Source: an uncultured Porphyromonas sp.
GTDB taxonomy: Bacteria > Bacteroidota > Bacteroidia > Bacteroidales > Porphyromonadaceae
Length of the DNA stretch: 37,060 bases
Direction: 5' to 3'
Assembly (NCBI RefSeq): GCF_905372525.1
Contig: NZ_CAJPPN010000024.1
Coordinates: forward strand, 1-37,060
The notes under the pieces are model-generated. The model saw nothing but the letters and a program-made list of their open reading frames with translations, was not told the DNA's origin and did not search any database. Both the position numbers and the translations under genes were made by a program. Position 1 is the stretch's first letter; each line of letters begins with the position of its first letter. Positions 24,295 through 32,009 of the stretch are shown here, one piece after another.

Positions 24295-25584
24295 ATGTAT
24301 TTCGATGAACTAGATCTGGAGGATGAGGTCCTGGATGGCCTCGAGGCAATGAACTTCTACGAGACGACGCCCGTACAGGAAGCGACGATCCCACTGCTCC
24401 TCGAGGGGCGTGATATGATCGGTTGTGCCCAGACGGGTACGGGGAAAACCGCCGCCTATCTCCTGCCGATCATCAACCGCCTCAGCCGAGGCGAGGGCGA
24501 TCCCGAGAAGGTGAACGCCGTGATCATGGCTCCTACACGAGAGCTGGCGATCCAGATCGAGCAGCAGGTGGAGGGCTTCTCCTACTTCCTGCCTATCTCC
24601 TCCGTAGCTATCTATGGGGGTACGGACGGCATCACGTGGGAGCAGCAGCGCCGAGGTCTAGCGAAGGGTGCCGACATCATCATCGCTACCCCAGGGCGTC
24701 TACTCTCCCTGATCAACCTCCAGCACGCCGACCTATCGGGTGTGAGCTACTTCGTCCTCGATGAGGCCGACCGCATGCTGGACATGGGCTTCCAGGAGGA
24801 TATACTCCTTATCAATAAGGAGATCCCGCGTAGCTCACAGCGTGTGATGTTCTCGGCGACAATGCCCCCGAAGATCAAGAAGTTCGCCCGTACGATCCTC
24901 CACGATCCAGCCGAGGTGGAGCTCGCCATCTCCCGCCCCCCCGAGAGTATCATCCAGTCGGCCTACGTATGCTACGAAGCACAGAAGCTACGTATCCTGA
25001 CGCACCTCTTCGAGGAGACCCCTCCGACACGCACCATTATCTTCTCTTCGTCCAAGATGAAGGTCAAGGAACTCGCAGCCACCATGAGCCGCCTCTCGAT
25101 ACGTGTGGAGCAGATGCACTCCGACCTAGCGCAGGAGAAGCGCGAGGAGGTCATGCGCCAGTTCAAGGCAGGTAATGTAGACCTGCTCGTCGCGACCGAT
25201 GTCGTCGCCCGAGGTATCGACATCGACAATATCCGCATGGTCATCAACTACGATATCCCCCACGACCCCGAGGACTACGTGCACCGCATCGGTCGTACAG
25301 CTCGTGGAGGCAACGACGAGGGGCTGGCCATCACCTTCGTCAGTGAGCGGGAGCAGCCGGGCTTTGGACGCATAGAGGACTTCCTCGGTCGTGTGATCTA
25401 CAAGATCCCCATCGACCCAGCCTTCGGCCCAACCCCCGAGTATCGCCCCGAGGCACGGGTACGCTCTGACCGCTCTCAGGGCAAAGGCTCTGGCGGCCGC
25501 CACCCCAAGGGACGGGGTGAGGGACAGGGACGCCGTCCGCAGAAGGGACGCTCTAGTCGCCCCAAGAGCCCCCAGAGCAAGTAG
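24295..25584 (+). CDS. DEAD-box ATP-dependent RNA helicase
   Basis: 429 aa. Motifs in order: Q-motif region (FYETTPVQEATIP, about 21-33), Walker A AQTGTGKT at 45-52, Ia PTRELAIQ, TPGRL, DEAD at 156-159, SAT in FSATMPP, then the second RecA domain with the DVVARGIDID segment and HRIGRTARGG. A basic, Gly/Arg/Lys-rich tail (about residues 390-429) probably binds RNA. It unwinds short RNA duplexes, likely in ribosome assembly or RNA decay. Closest in layout to RhlE/DbpA-type helicases, but the subfamily is not certain. It is followed after 68 bp (with an ACT-rich run) by the ROK regulator. Confidence 0.93.
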   Translation: MYFDELDLEDEVLDGLEAMNFYETTPVQEATIPLLLEGRDMIGCAQTGTGKTAAYLLPIINRLSRGEGDPEKVNAVIMAPTRELAIQIEQQVEGFSYFLPISSVAIYGGTDGITWEQQRRGLAKGADIIIATPGRLLSLINLQHADLSGVSYFVLDEADRMLDMGFQEDILLINKEIPRSSQRVMFSATMPPKIKKFARTILHDPAEVELAISRPPESIIQSAYVCYEAQKLRILTHLFEETPPTRTIIFSSSKMKVKELAATMSRLSIRVEQMHSDLAQEKREEVMRQFKAGNVDLLVATDVVARGIDIDNIRMVINYDIPHDPEDYVHRIGRTARGGNDEGLAITFVSEREQPGFGRIEDFLGRVIYKIPIDPAFGPTPEYRPEARVRSDRSQGKGSGGRHPKGRGEGQGRRPQKGRSSRPKSPQSK

Positions 25585-25652
25585 TCCCCCATACAACCTA
25601 CGAACACCACGGCATATACACTCATACTACTACTACTACAGACGACCCATAC

Positions 25653-26876
25653 ATGACATCGCAGTTACTCGAAGATATCACGCAGAAGACCAAGAAGGGA
25701 CAACACAAGCTACGAGTCATCAACTACCTGCTCGTACACCAGACGGCGACGATGAACGAGATCGCCAAGGAGCTGTACGTCAGCGTCCCGACTGCGGCCA
25801 AGATCCTACAGGAGCTCCAGGATGCTGGCAGTATCGAGCTCCAGGGCAAGCTGGAGATAGGTATCGGACGCTTCCCCGTCCTCTTTGGGCTCAGCCCACG
25901 AGGGGGCTACTTCATCGGTGTAGACGTCAAGCGTAGCTATCTGAATATCGGCCTTATCGACCTACAGGGACACATCTCACACGAGGACTACGGTATCCCC
26001 TACAGCCTGGAGAATACCCCCGAGGCACTCGAGGTCATCTGCCAGGAGATCCAGCTCTTCATCGAGCGACATGCTCTGTGTCAGGAGGAGATCCTCAACG
26101 TCAATATCAATATCCCGGGCCGTATCAACCCCGTCACGGGATATAGCTATAACCTCTTCAACTTCTTCCCCGACCGTCCCCTCTCGCAGACCATCAGCGA
26201 GCGTATCGGTATGCGGGTCTCTATCGACAATGATACCCGTGGGATGGCCTTTGGGGAGTTTACCCAGGGCTGTGCTAAGGACCTCGGTGTGAACTCTGCC
26301 CTCTATGTCAATGTCAGCTGGGGGCTTGGTCTCGGACTGATCCTCGATGGGCAGATCTACTTCGGTAAGTCTGGCTTCTCTGGGGAGCTGGGGCATATCT
26401 CTATATACAACAACCAGATCCTCTGCCACTGTGGCAAGAAGGGTTGCCTCGAGACCGAGGTCAGTGGGCAGGCGATGTGTCGCAAGGTGCAGGCTCGCAT
26501 CCGTGCAGGAGAGAACTCTATCCTCTCACCGATTGTCGCCAAGGGTGGTGACCTCAAGCTCTCCCACCTCATCGAGGCCTGCCAGCAGGAGGATATGCTC
26601 TGCCTAGAGGTGCTCAGTGAGATGGGGCTACAGCTGGGTAAGCAGATCGCCAACCTCATCAATATCTTCAATCCCGAGCTCGTCATCGTCGGGGGAAGTC
26701 TAGCCGACTCCAATGGCTTCCTCACCCAGCATGTCGAGGCCTCGGTGCGTACCTATTCGATGAGTGTCGTCACCCGTGACACCCGCATCGAGACAGCCAC
26801 CCTCGGCGACCGCTCTGGGCTCATCGGGGCGTGTATGCTCGCCCGCACACGCCGCTTCGAGGATCTCGCCCGCTAG
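25653..26876 (+). CDS. ROK-family transcriptional regulator (NagC/Mlc-like)
   Basis: 407 aa. The N-terminal ~65 residues carry a winged helix-turn-helix (RVINYLLVHQTATMNEIAKEL and VSVPTAAKILQELQDAG). The rest is a ROK domain with His in GELGHISIY and the zinc motif CHCGKKGC. The phosphate-binding DxGGT of ROK kinases is replaced by DVKRSYLNIG near residue 91, so it should bind a sugar without phosphorylating it. I infer a sugar-responsive DNA-binding regulator; its targets are not known and no operator was identified. The final 66 bp are repeated almost exactly at 30004-30069, after the helicase gene. It is followed by a terminator at 26900. Confidence 0.88.
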   Translation: MTSQLLEDITQKTKKGQHKLRVINYLLVHQTATMNEIAKELYVSVPTAAKILQELQDAGSIELQGKLEIGIGRFPVLFGLSPRGGYFIGVDVKRSYLNIGLIDLQGHISHEDYGIPYSLENTPEALEVICQEIQLFIERHALCQEEILNVNINIPGRINPVTGYSYNLFNFFPDRPLSQTISERIGMRVSIDNDTRGMAFGEFTQGCAKDLGVNSALYVNVSWGLGLGLILDGQIYFGKSGFSGELGHISIYNNQILCHCGKKGCLETEVSGQAMCRKVQARIRAGENSILSPIVAKGGDLKLSHLIEACQQEDMLCLEVLSEMGLQLGKQIANLINIFNPELVIVGGSLADSNGFLTQHVEASVRTYSMSVVTRDTRIETATLGDRSGLIGACMLARTRRFEDLAR

Positions 26877-26877
26877 A
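26812..26877 (+). repeat. 66-bp direct repeat, copy 1 (3' end of the ROK regulator gene)
   Basis: Matches 30004-30069 at 62 of 66 positions. All four differences are transitions; three are synonymous in the ROK frame and one changes the last residue from Arg to His. Identity begins abruptly in codon R-S-G-L and ends one base after the TAG. Together with copy 2 it brackets about 3.1 kb that holds the SF1 helicase-nuclease gene, like a gene-end att site duplicated on integration. Confidence 0.85.
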
Positions 26878-26899
26878 TCAAGTGTCCACCTTTCCCTTC

Positions 26900-26954
26900 A
26901 GAGCAGAGGCTACTGTCCCAGAGAATACCACTCTGAGGTGGTAGCCTCTGCTCT
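26900..26954 (+). terminator. Terminator after the ROK regulator
   Basis: AGAGCAGAGGCTAC (26900-26913) pairs perfectly with GTAGCCTCTGCTCT (26941-26954), enclosing a smaller CAGAG/CTCTG stem; TTATAAT follows. The remaining 114 bp to the helicase ATG hold no gene and no clear TAnnTTTG promoter. Confidence 0.75.
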
Positions 26955-27068
26955 TTATAATCCCTATATAGGACTCAGATCCTACCTATATACACCGAGC
27001 CCTAGAGAGCCCAGAACCAACAGCCTCTACCACGAGGAAGAAATGATCCCCCAGTATAGTAGCTAGCT

Positions 27069-29882
27069 ATGAACCCCAAAGAATGTATGATCATAGACCT
27101 TCAGCACGAGGGTAGTAAGCAGATGTTTATCACGGAGCGGATTCGCTGGATTAAGCAGCTTGACAATGGGAGCTATAGAGTCTCCTTTAGGGGGTCTCCC
27201 TCCCGCTTCTATACCTACAGCTCTCGCCGACTCTGCTATATCACACACCCCAAGCGGATAGAGCTCGAAGATCGGGGGCTCTTCGTCCGCAATAGGAGGG
27301 TGAGGAATGTCGCTGAGATTCTTCTATTTGTCCGAGGGGAGAAAATGTACTATCGGATATATGATAGCAATGGATGTGCGCAGAACCTCCATCATGGGGA
27401 AGTCTATATCACCCGCATGCCTATAGCTCATGGGGGAGGCTCACTCTGGAGCTATCTCATGCGAATAGCACAGGAGACGGGGCTATCCTCAGAGGATGGG
27501 GCAAATATTCTAGTGAAGCAGTATAGTCTGGTAGACTTGATGCGAGATAATGTACCCCTAGCTCAGTATCTCGGAGATAAGACCCCACTGGCCCAATATA
27601 AACGACCAGATAGGGTCTACTACCCCTTTGGGTGCAATGGCAGTCAGATGGATGCGGTAGTAGCGGCGCTCACCCACCAAGTGAGCTTTATCCAAGGCCC
27701 TCCTGGGACGGGAAAGACACAGACGATCCTCAATATCATCGCCAACCTCCTCCTGATGGGAAAGTCTGTCCTCGTCGTCTCCAATAACAATACCGCCGTA
27801 GAGAATGTCGTAGAGAAGCTTCAGAGCGCAGGGCTTGGCTTCCTCGTCGCCCAGCTAGGGAGTCGTGTTAATAAACAGGAGTTCATTGCCCGGCAAGAGG
27901 GAGCATATCCCGAACTAGAAGGTTGGAAGCTATCTCGCCCCTCGACGGCGAGCGCACAGGTGTGCTCTGCGTATGAGGTCGTCTCACGAGCCTTTGAGGA
28001 TCAGACAAGGATCGCACAGCTAAGAGCAGAGAAGGAGGCACTACAGTGCGAAGTCAAATACTACGATCAGCTTCAGGAGGAAGATACGGAGGTGCAGAAC
28101 TGGCTCCAGAGGGCACGCGCCTCTAAGCTAATGAAGCTCCTCTCCCTCTGTCGGAGGATGGCCGAGCAGGGGCGGCAGTTCGGCTACTGGATGCGCTTGC
28201 GTTGGTCTCTAGTACTTGGGTGGCGAGCTTTTGGCCTGTTACGTACAGAGCTCAATCAAATGGCCAAGATTCTAGAGCGGGCCTACTACATCTCGCGAAG
28301 GCTGGAGATAGAGCGCGAGATAGAGGCCGCGACGGAGCGTCTGCGTCGTGTAGACCTAGCGGGAAGGCTGCAAGAGCTCACCTCAGCCTCCCTCGGCCTC
28401 CTCAAGCATGAGCTAGCCTCTCGCTATCGGGGGGGCGTACGCCCGACCTTCCGACTACAAGATATCAAGGCTCATAGTGAGGATTTCCTCCGGGAGTACC
28501 CGATCGTCGTGAGCACGACCTATATGGCTCGGGGGTGTATTAGTCCCGACGAGGTCTTTGACTATGTAATCATGGATGAGGCCTCGCAGGTAGACCTCAC
28601 GACGGGGGTGCTGGCACTAGCCTCTGCCCGCAATGCCGTCATCGTCGGCGACGATATGCAGCTACCCAATGTCGTGGGGCGAGAGGAGGCCCTCGCTCTA
28701 GAGGCAATAGCGGATACCTACCAGATCAAGGAGTGCTACGATCCTCGATATAATAGCTTCCTGAGCTCCTCAGCACAGGTCTTCTGTGGAGCTCCTGTGA
28801 CTCTACTCAGGGAGCACTATAGGTGCCATCCGAGGATCATCGAGTTCTGCAACCAGCGCTTCTATGGCGGTCGGCTCATCCCCATGACGACAGATTCGGG
28901 CGAGGAGGATGTACTACGGGTCATACAGACCGCAAAGGGTAATCATGCCCGTGGACACCTCAACCAACGAGAGGTCGAGGTCATCACTCGGGAGATCATC
29001 CCTCACCTCTCCACGTCTGGTAGTGTAGGGGTCATCACTCCCTACAGGGCACAGGCGCAGGCGATCAATACCGCTCTAGGGCGGGAGGTGGCAAGTACAG
29101 TACACAAGTACCAGGGGCGGGAGTGTGACACCATCATCATGAGCCTGACAGACAATGCCCCGACTACGTTCTCTGACGATGCTAACCTTCTCAATGTCGC
29201 TATCTCCCGTGCTAAGAAGAGCCTCTATGTTGTGGCTACCGGCAACGACCTCCCCCCAATGTCCAACCTCGCCCAGCTCATTGACTACACACGCTACCAC
29301 AACTTCGAGGTCACCGAGAGTCGTCTACGCTCCGTCTTTGACCTCCTCTACCAGCAGTACACTACGGAGCGAATGGACTACCTAGCCTCACACCCTGTAC
29401 CCGCAGGCGAACAGCTCTCCGAGCGACTCCTCTATGAGGCTCTTGAGGAGGCTCTCTCAAGACTGCGTGGTTGGGGTAGTCTTGCCGTGCTCACGCACTA
29501 TCCCCTCGGTAGACTCCTAGCAGACCTAAGTCCCCTCGACGAGGAGGAGCGCACCTTCGTCCGATCCCCCCTTTCCCACGTAGACTTCCTCATATATAAT
29601 AGGCTCACCAGGAAGCCCCTCATCGCTCTAGAGGTAGACGGCTGGAGCTATCATCAGGGGAGTACAACCCAGCGCTACCGAGATGGGCTCAAGGATCAGA
29701 TCCTCACCAAGTATGCCCTCACCCCCCTACGTCTTTCGACGACGGACTATGTGACGGCAGAGACCCTTGCGGAGACCCTCTCCACCCGTCTTCGAGCCCT
29801 GAGTACCCCCTCTACCTCTACCGAAGGGACTCTGCTGTGTAATGGGGATAGGGCTACAGTAGTGAGTACTCCGAGCGTGTAG
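27069..29882 (+). CDS. SF1 (Upf1/DNA2-like) helicase fused to a Vsr/DUF559/DUF2726-like nuclease
   Basis: 937 aa, soluble. Residues 1-190 form a beta-rich domain I do not recognise. The SF1B helicase follows: Walker A GPPGTGKT at 210-217, an inserted helical region (about 290-460), Walker B MDEAS with Asp503/Glu504, VGDDMQLPNV, LREHYRCHPRI, then VHKYQGRECDTI and NVAISRAKKSLYVV near the end of the motor. The C-terminal ~120 residues look like a PD-(D/E)xK fold of the Vsr/DUF559/DUF2726 group: HVDF with Asp839, LEVDG with Glu855 and Asp857, then YHQG. All key residues are present. The first ~600 bp are richer in A/T than the neighbouring genes. It is the only gene in the segment between the two 66-bp repeats. 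A role in DNA/RNA processing or in defence against mobile elements is possible; I do not assign a known system. Confidence 0.82.
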   Translation: MNPKECMIIDLQHEGSKQMFITERIRWIKQLDNGSYRVSFRGSPSRFYTYSSRRLCYITHPKRIELEDRGLFVRNRRVRNVAEILLFVRGEKMYYRIYDSNGCAQNLHHGEVYITRMPIAHGGGSLWSYLMRIAQETGLSSEDGANILVKQYSLVDLMRDNVPLAQYLGDKTPLAQYKRPDRVYYPFGCNGSQMDAVVAALTHQVSFIQGPPGTGKTQTILNIIANLLLMGKSVLVVSNNNTAVENVVEKLQSAGLGFLVAQLGSRVNKQEFIARQEGAYPELEGWKLSRPSTASAQVCSAYEVVSRAFEDQTRIAQLRAEKEALQCEVKYYDQLQEEDTEVQNWLQRARASKLMKLLSLCRRMAEQGRQFGYWMRLRWSLVLGWRAFGLLRTELNQMAKILERAYYISRRLEIEREIEAATERLRRVDLAGRLQELTSASLGLLKHELASRYRGGVRPTFRLQDIKAHSEDFLREYPIVVSTTYMARGCISPDEVFDYVIMDEASQVDLTTGVLALASARNAVIVGDDMQLPNVVGREEALALEAIADTYQIKECYDPRYNSFLSSSAQVFCGAPVTLLREHYRCHPRIIEFCNQRFYGGRLIPMTTDSGEEDVLRVIQTAKGNHARGHLNQREVEVITREIIPHLSTSGSVGVITPYRAQAQAINTALGREVASTVHKYQGRECDTIIMSLTDNAPTTFSDDANLLNVAISRAKKSLYVVATGNDLPPMSNLAQLIDYTRYHNFEVTESRLRSVFDLLYQQYTTERMDYLASHPVPAGEQLSERLLYEALEEALSRLRGWGSLAVLTHYPLGRLLADLSPLDEEERTFVRSPLSHVDFLIYNRLTRKPLIALEVDGWSYHQGSTTQRYRDGLKDQILTKYALTPLRLSTTDYVTAETLAETLSTRLRALSTPSTSTEGTLLCNGDRATVVSTPSV

Positions 29883-29904
29883 CCCCCAAGAGGGGTACGG
29901 ATGA

Positions 29905-30003
29905 GAGCCCTGTAGAGGGTATACCTGCGTGTATACTTTCCCTTCCTAGGTAGTAGGGGGATATAGGATAAATCTACCCAAGGATGCAGGTGCTTCTATA
30001 TCG
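29905..30003 (+). mobile_element. Degenerate remnant of the MITE-like element (copy D)
   Basis: Reads in the orientation of copies B and C, but truncated at both ends: GAGCCCTGTAGAGGGTATAC matches their GAGCCCTATAGAGGATATAC, then one partial palindromic unit (GCGTGTATAC), TTCCTAGGTAG, and CTTCTATATCGG in place of CTTCTATCTTCGG. Terminal inverted repeats are missing. It abuts copy 2 of the 66-bp repeat directly. Confidence 0.6.
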
Positions 30004-30069
30004 GCTCCGGGCTCATCGGGGCATGTATGCTCGCCCGCACACGCCGCTTCGAGGACCTCGCCCACTAGA
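30004..30069 (+). repeat. 66-bp direct repeat, copy 2 (displaced ROK gene 3' end)
   Basis: A near-identical copy (62/66) of the end of the ROK regulator gene. It still reads as the last 21 codons and stop in one frame, but has no gene upstream; MITE remnant D stands in its place. It is followed by its own terminator at 30089. It is not a gene. Confidence 0.85.
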
Positions 30070-30088
30070 GCTCGCCCTCGTTCTCATC

Positions 30089-30127
30089 AGCTAGGCTACC
30101 GCCCCGAGGGCGATAGCCTAGCTCTTT
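30089..30127 (+). terminator. Terminator downstream of the second 66-bp repeat
   Basis: A 15-bp stem with one C-A mismatch (AGCTAGGCTACCGCC at 30089-30103 and its complement at 30109-30123), followed by CTTTT. It is a different hairpin from the one after copy 1, so each copy of the ROK end has its own terminator. Confidence 0.75.
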
Positions 30128-30152
30128 TGGGGTGGAGGTAGTAGGGGGAGTA

Positions 30153-30179
30153 GGTCTAATGGGTCTAATAGGTCTAATA
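30153..30179 (+). repeat. Three 9-bp tandem units (GGTCTAATR)
   Basis: GGTCTAATG followed by two GGTCTAATA. They sit in the 362-bp gap between the repeat and trpS, which otherwise holds a terminator, a promoter and no supported full-length gene. Confidence 0.8.
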
Positions 30180-30351
30180 AGGAGGACTGCGAAGGGTGGG
30201 GGCTAAGAGTGGCATGGGGGCTAGCTGGGGGCTGTATAGGTGCCGACTAGGAGTGATGTCGGAGCCGGATAGGGTGTGTAGAGGGGTGGGGTTGGCTAGT
30301 GGTAGAGGGGTGTGGGCGGAGGATGAGAGATGGTATTTGCTGATTATTAGC

Positions 30352-30359
30352 TATCTTCG
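30352..30359 (+). promoter_or_regulatory. Probable promoter -7 box for trpS
   Basis: TATCTTCG differs from TAnnTTTG at one base. A TTTG lies 12 bp upstream (30336-30339), too close for a canonical -33 box. Initiation near 30366 would give a trpS leader of about 66 nt. Confidence 0.4.
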
Positions 30360-30369
30360 TAGGTTAATA

Positions 30370-30429
30370 ATGGGTGATGGCGCTGTGTGCCAGCCCTTCG
30401 CCCTCCTAACCAATAAACAGAAAGAATAG
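30370..30429 (+). CDS. Possible 19-residue upstream ORF before trpS
   Basis: ATG at 30370, just after the predicted start of transcription, runs 19 codons (begins MGDGAVCQPF) to a TAG that ends two bases before the trpS ATG. It has no Trp codon, so classical attenuation is unlikely. Its position suggests translational coupling, but chance is a real alternative. Confidence 0.2.
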   Translation: MGDGAVCQPFALLTNKQKE

Positions 30430-30431
30430 AA

Positions 30432-31421
30432 ATGGATACAGTAGTCAGCGGAATACGCCCCACAGGTAACCTCCATCTGGGGAATTACTTCGGCGCAGTA
30501 CGTGCCTTCACCCAGATGCAGAACGAGTACAATTGCTTCTTCTTCATTGCGGACTGGCATTCGCTGACCACCCACCCACACCCCGACAACATCGTCCGTA
30601 GCACCAACACCATCCTAGCAGAATACCTTGCCTGTGGGATCGACCCCGAGCGTGCTACCATCTACATACAGAGCGATGTGCGGGAAGTCTTGGAGCTGTA
30701 CCTATACCTCAATATGAATGCCTACCTCGGGGAGCTGGAGCGTACCACCTCCTTCAAGGAGAAGGCTCGTCAGCAGCCTGACAACGTGAATGCCGGCCTA
30801 CTGACCTATCCCACCCTCATGGCTGCTGACATCCTGATGCACAAGGCTGTGAAAGTGCCCGTCGGCAAGGATCAGGAGCAGAATATGGAGATGGCTCGCA
30901 AGTTCGCCCGTCGCTTCAACACGATCTACGGTGTGGACTTCTTCGTCGAGCCCCAGTCCTACTCCCTCGGTGCTCGGGCGCTGAAGGTGCCGGGCCTCGA
31001 CGGGTCGGGCAAGATGGGTAAGAGTGAGGGCAACGCTATCTATCTCGTGGACGATGCCAAGACGATCTCCAAGAAGGTCATGCGGGCCGTCACCGATGCA
31101 GGCCCTACAGAGCCCAATAGCCTCAAGCCAGAGCCTATCGAAAACCTCTTCACGCTCATGGAGATTGTCTCCAGCGAGGAGGTCTACAAGCACTTCAACG
31201 ACTGCTACAACGACTGCACCATCCGCTACGGAGATATGAAGAAGCAGCTGGCAGAGGACATCTGCGCCTTCTCCACCCCCATCCGTGAGCGCATCCTAGA
31301 GATAAGTGCCGACGAGGCATACCTCAGACGAGTAGCTGGCATCGGGGCCGAGAAGGCTCGGGAGAGTGCAGCCAAGACGCTGGAGGAGGTGCGACAGATC
31401 ATCGGCTTCCGCCACCGCTAA
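30432..31421 (+). CDS. trpS: Tryptophanyl-tRNA synthetase
   Basis: 329 aa, typical of bacterial TrpRS. A class I synthetase that charges tRNA-Trp. Seen: the HIGH-type motif HLGN at residues 15-18 in TGNLHLGNYFGAV, the tryptophan-binding and dimer region with LTYPTLMAADILMH, PVGKDQEQNMEMARK, and KMGKS at 194-198 in place of KMSKS. The C-terminal anticodon-binding helices end with ESAAKTLEEVRQIIGF. It is followed after 39 bp by the DUF3127 gene. Confidence 0.95.
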   Translation: MDTVVSGIRPTGNLHLGNYFGAVRAFTQMQNEYNCFFFIADWHSLTTHPHPDNIVRSTNTILAEYLACGIDPERATIYIQSDVREVLELYLYLNMNAYLGELERTTSFKEKARQQPDNVNAGLLTYPTLMAADILMHKAVKVPVGKDQEQNMEMARKFARRFNTIYGVDFFVEPQSYSLGARALKVPGLDGSGKMGKSEGNAIYLVDDAKTISKKVMRAVTDAGPTEPNSLKPEPIENLFTLMEIVSSEEVYKHFNDCYNDCTIRYGDMKKQLAEDICAFSTPIRERILEISADEAYLRRVAGIGAEKARESAAKTLEEVRQIIGFRHR

Positions 31422-31460
31422 ACGAGAACGACAATAACACCATAATATATAGAGAAGAAA

Positions 31461-31895
31461 ATGGAACTAATAGGAAAGGTTATTCAAATCCTTCCCCTAA
31501 AGGAAGGCGTATCAAAGGCAGGAAATCCATGGAAGCTCCAGGAGTATATCCTCGAGACCCTAGGTACGCAATATCCCCGCAAGGTCTGTGTAGAGCTCTT
31601 TGGGGACAATGTAGATAAGTTCCCCCTACAGGTTGGTCAGGATGTGACGGTATCGATCGATATTGAGAGCCGAGAGTTCAATGGACGTTGGTATACAAGT
31701 GTCCGTGCGTGGAATGTGCTGAATGGTGTCCAGCTGGCAGGTGCTCCTGCTCCGGGCTTCGCAGCTGCTCCCGCTCAGCCCGCTGCTCCAGCCCCCGGCT
31801 TCGCCTCTGCCCCAGCTCAGCCTGCCCCTCAGGCTGCTCCTGCCCAGCCTAGCCCCGCAGCTATCCCCACGCCTGCAGATGACCTACCCTTCTAG
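31461..31895 (+). CDS. DUF3127 protein with OB-fold-like domain and SSB-like acidic tip
   Basis: 144 aa. Residues 1-90 match DUF3127 of Bacteroidota (MELIGKVIQILPLKEGVSK, then NGRWYTSVRAWNVLNG), a beta-rich domain resembling an OB fold. Residues 95-135 form a Pro/Ala/Gln-rich linker made of two near-identical copies of APAPGFAxAPAQPA, and the chain ends PADDLPF. This layout (OB domain, disordered linker, acidic DDxPF tip) copies that of single-stranded DNA-binding protein, whose tip recruits repair enzymes. I infer an SSB-like nucleic-acid-binding role; the family is formally of unknown function. Spacing (39 bp from trpS) fits co-transcription; a terminator follows. Confidence 0.8.
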   Translation: MELIGKVIQILPLKEGVSKAGNPWKLQEYILETLGTQYPRKVCVELFGDNVDKFPLQVGQDVTVSIDIESREFNGRWYTSVRAWNVLNGVQLAGAPAPGFAAAPAQPAAPAPGFASAPAQPAPQAAPAQPSPAAIPTPADDLPF

Positions 31896-31932
31896 TGTCG
31901 GGGTGCACCCCCAAGAGACGCTAAGCTAACCA

Positions 31933-31973
31933 AGAGGGAATGCCCGGAGAGAACACCTCGGAGCATTCCCTCT
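31933..31973 (+). terminator. Terminator after the DUF3127 gene
   Basis: AGAGGGAATGC (31933-31943) pairs with GCATTCCCTCT (31963-31973), with a smaller stem inside. No T-run follows (GCGCGC), so strength is uncertain. Confidence 0.5.
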
Positions 31974-32009
31974 GCGCGCATATATAGCCCCCATATATAC
32001 CGTATACAG

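Noticed and set aside
30196..30429. 77-codon frame upstream of trpS
   Set aside because: Most of it precedes the predicted transcription start, and its composition (Gly/Arg/Trp-rich) resembles random GC-rich sequence; only the last 19 codons are noted as a possible leader ORF.
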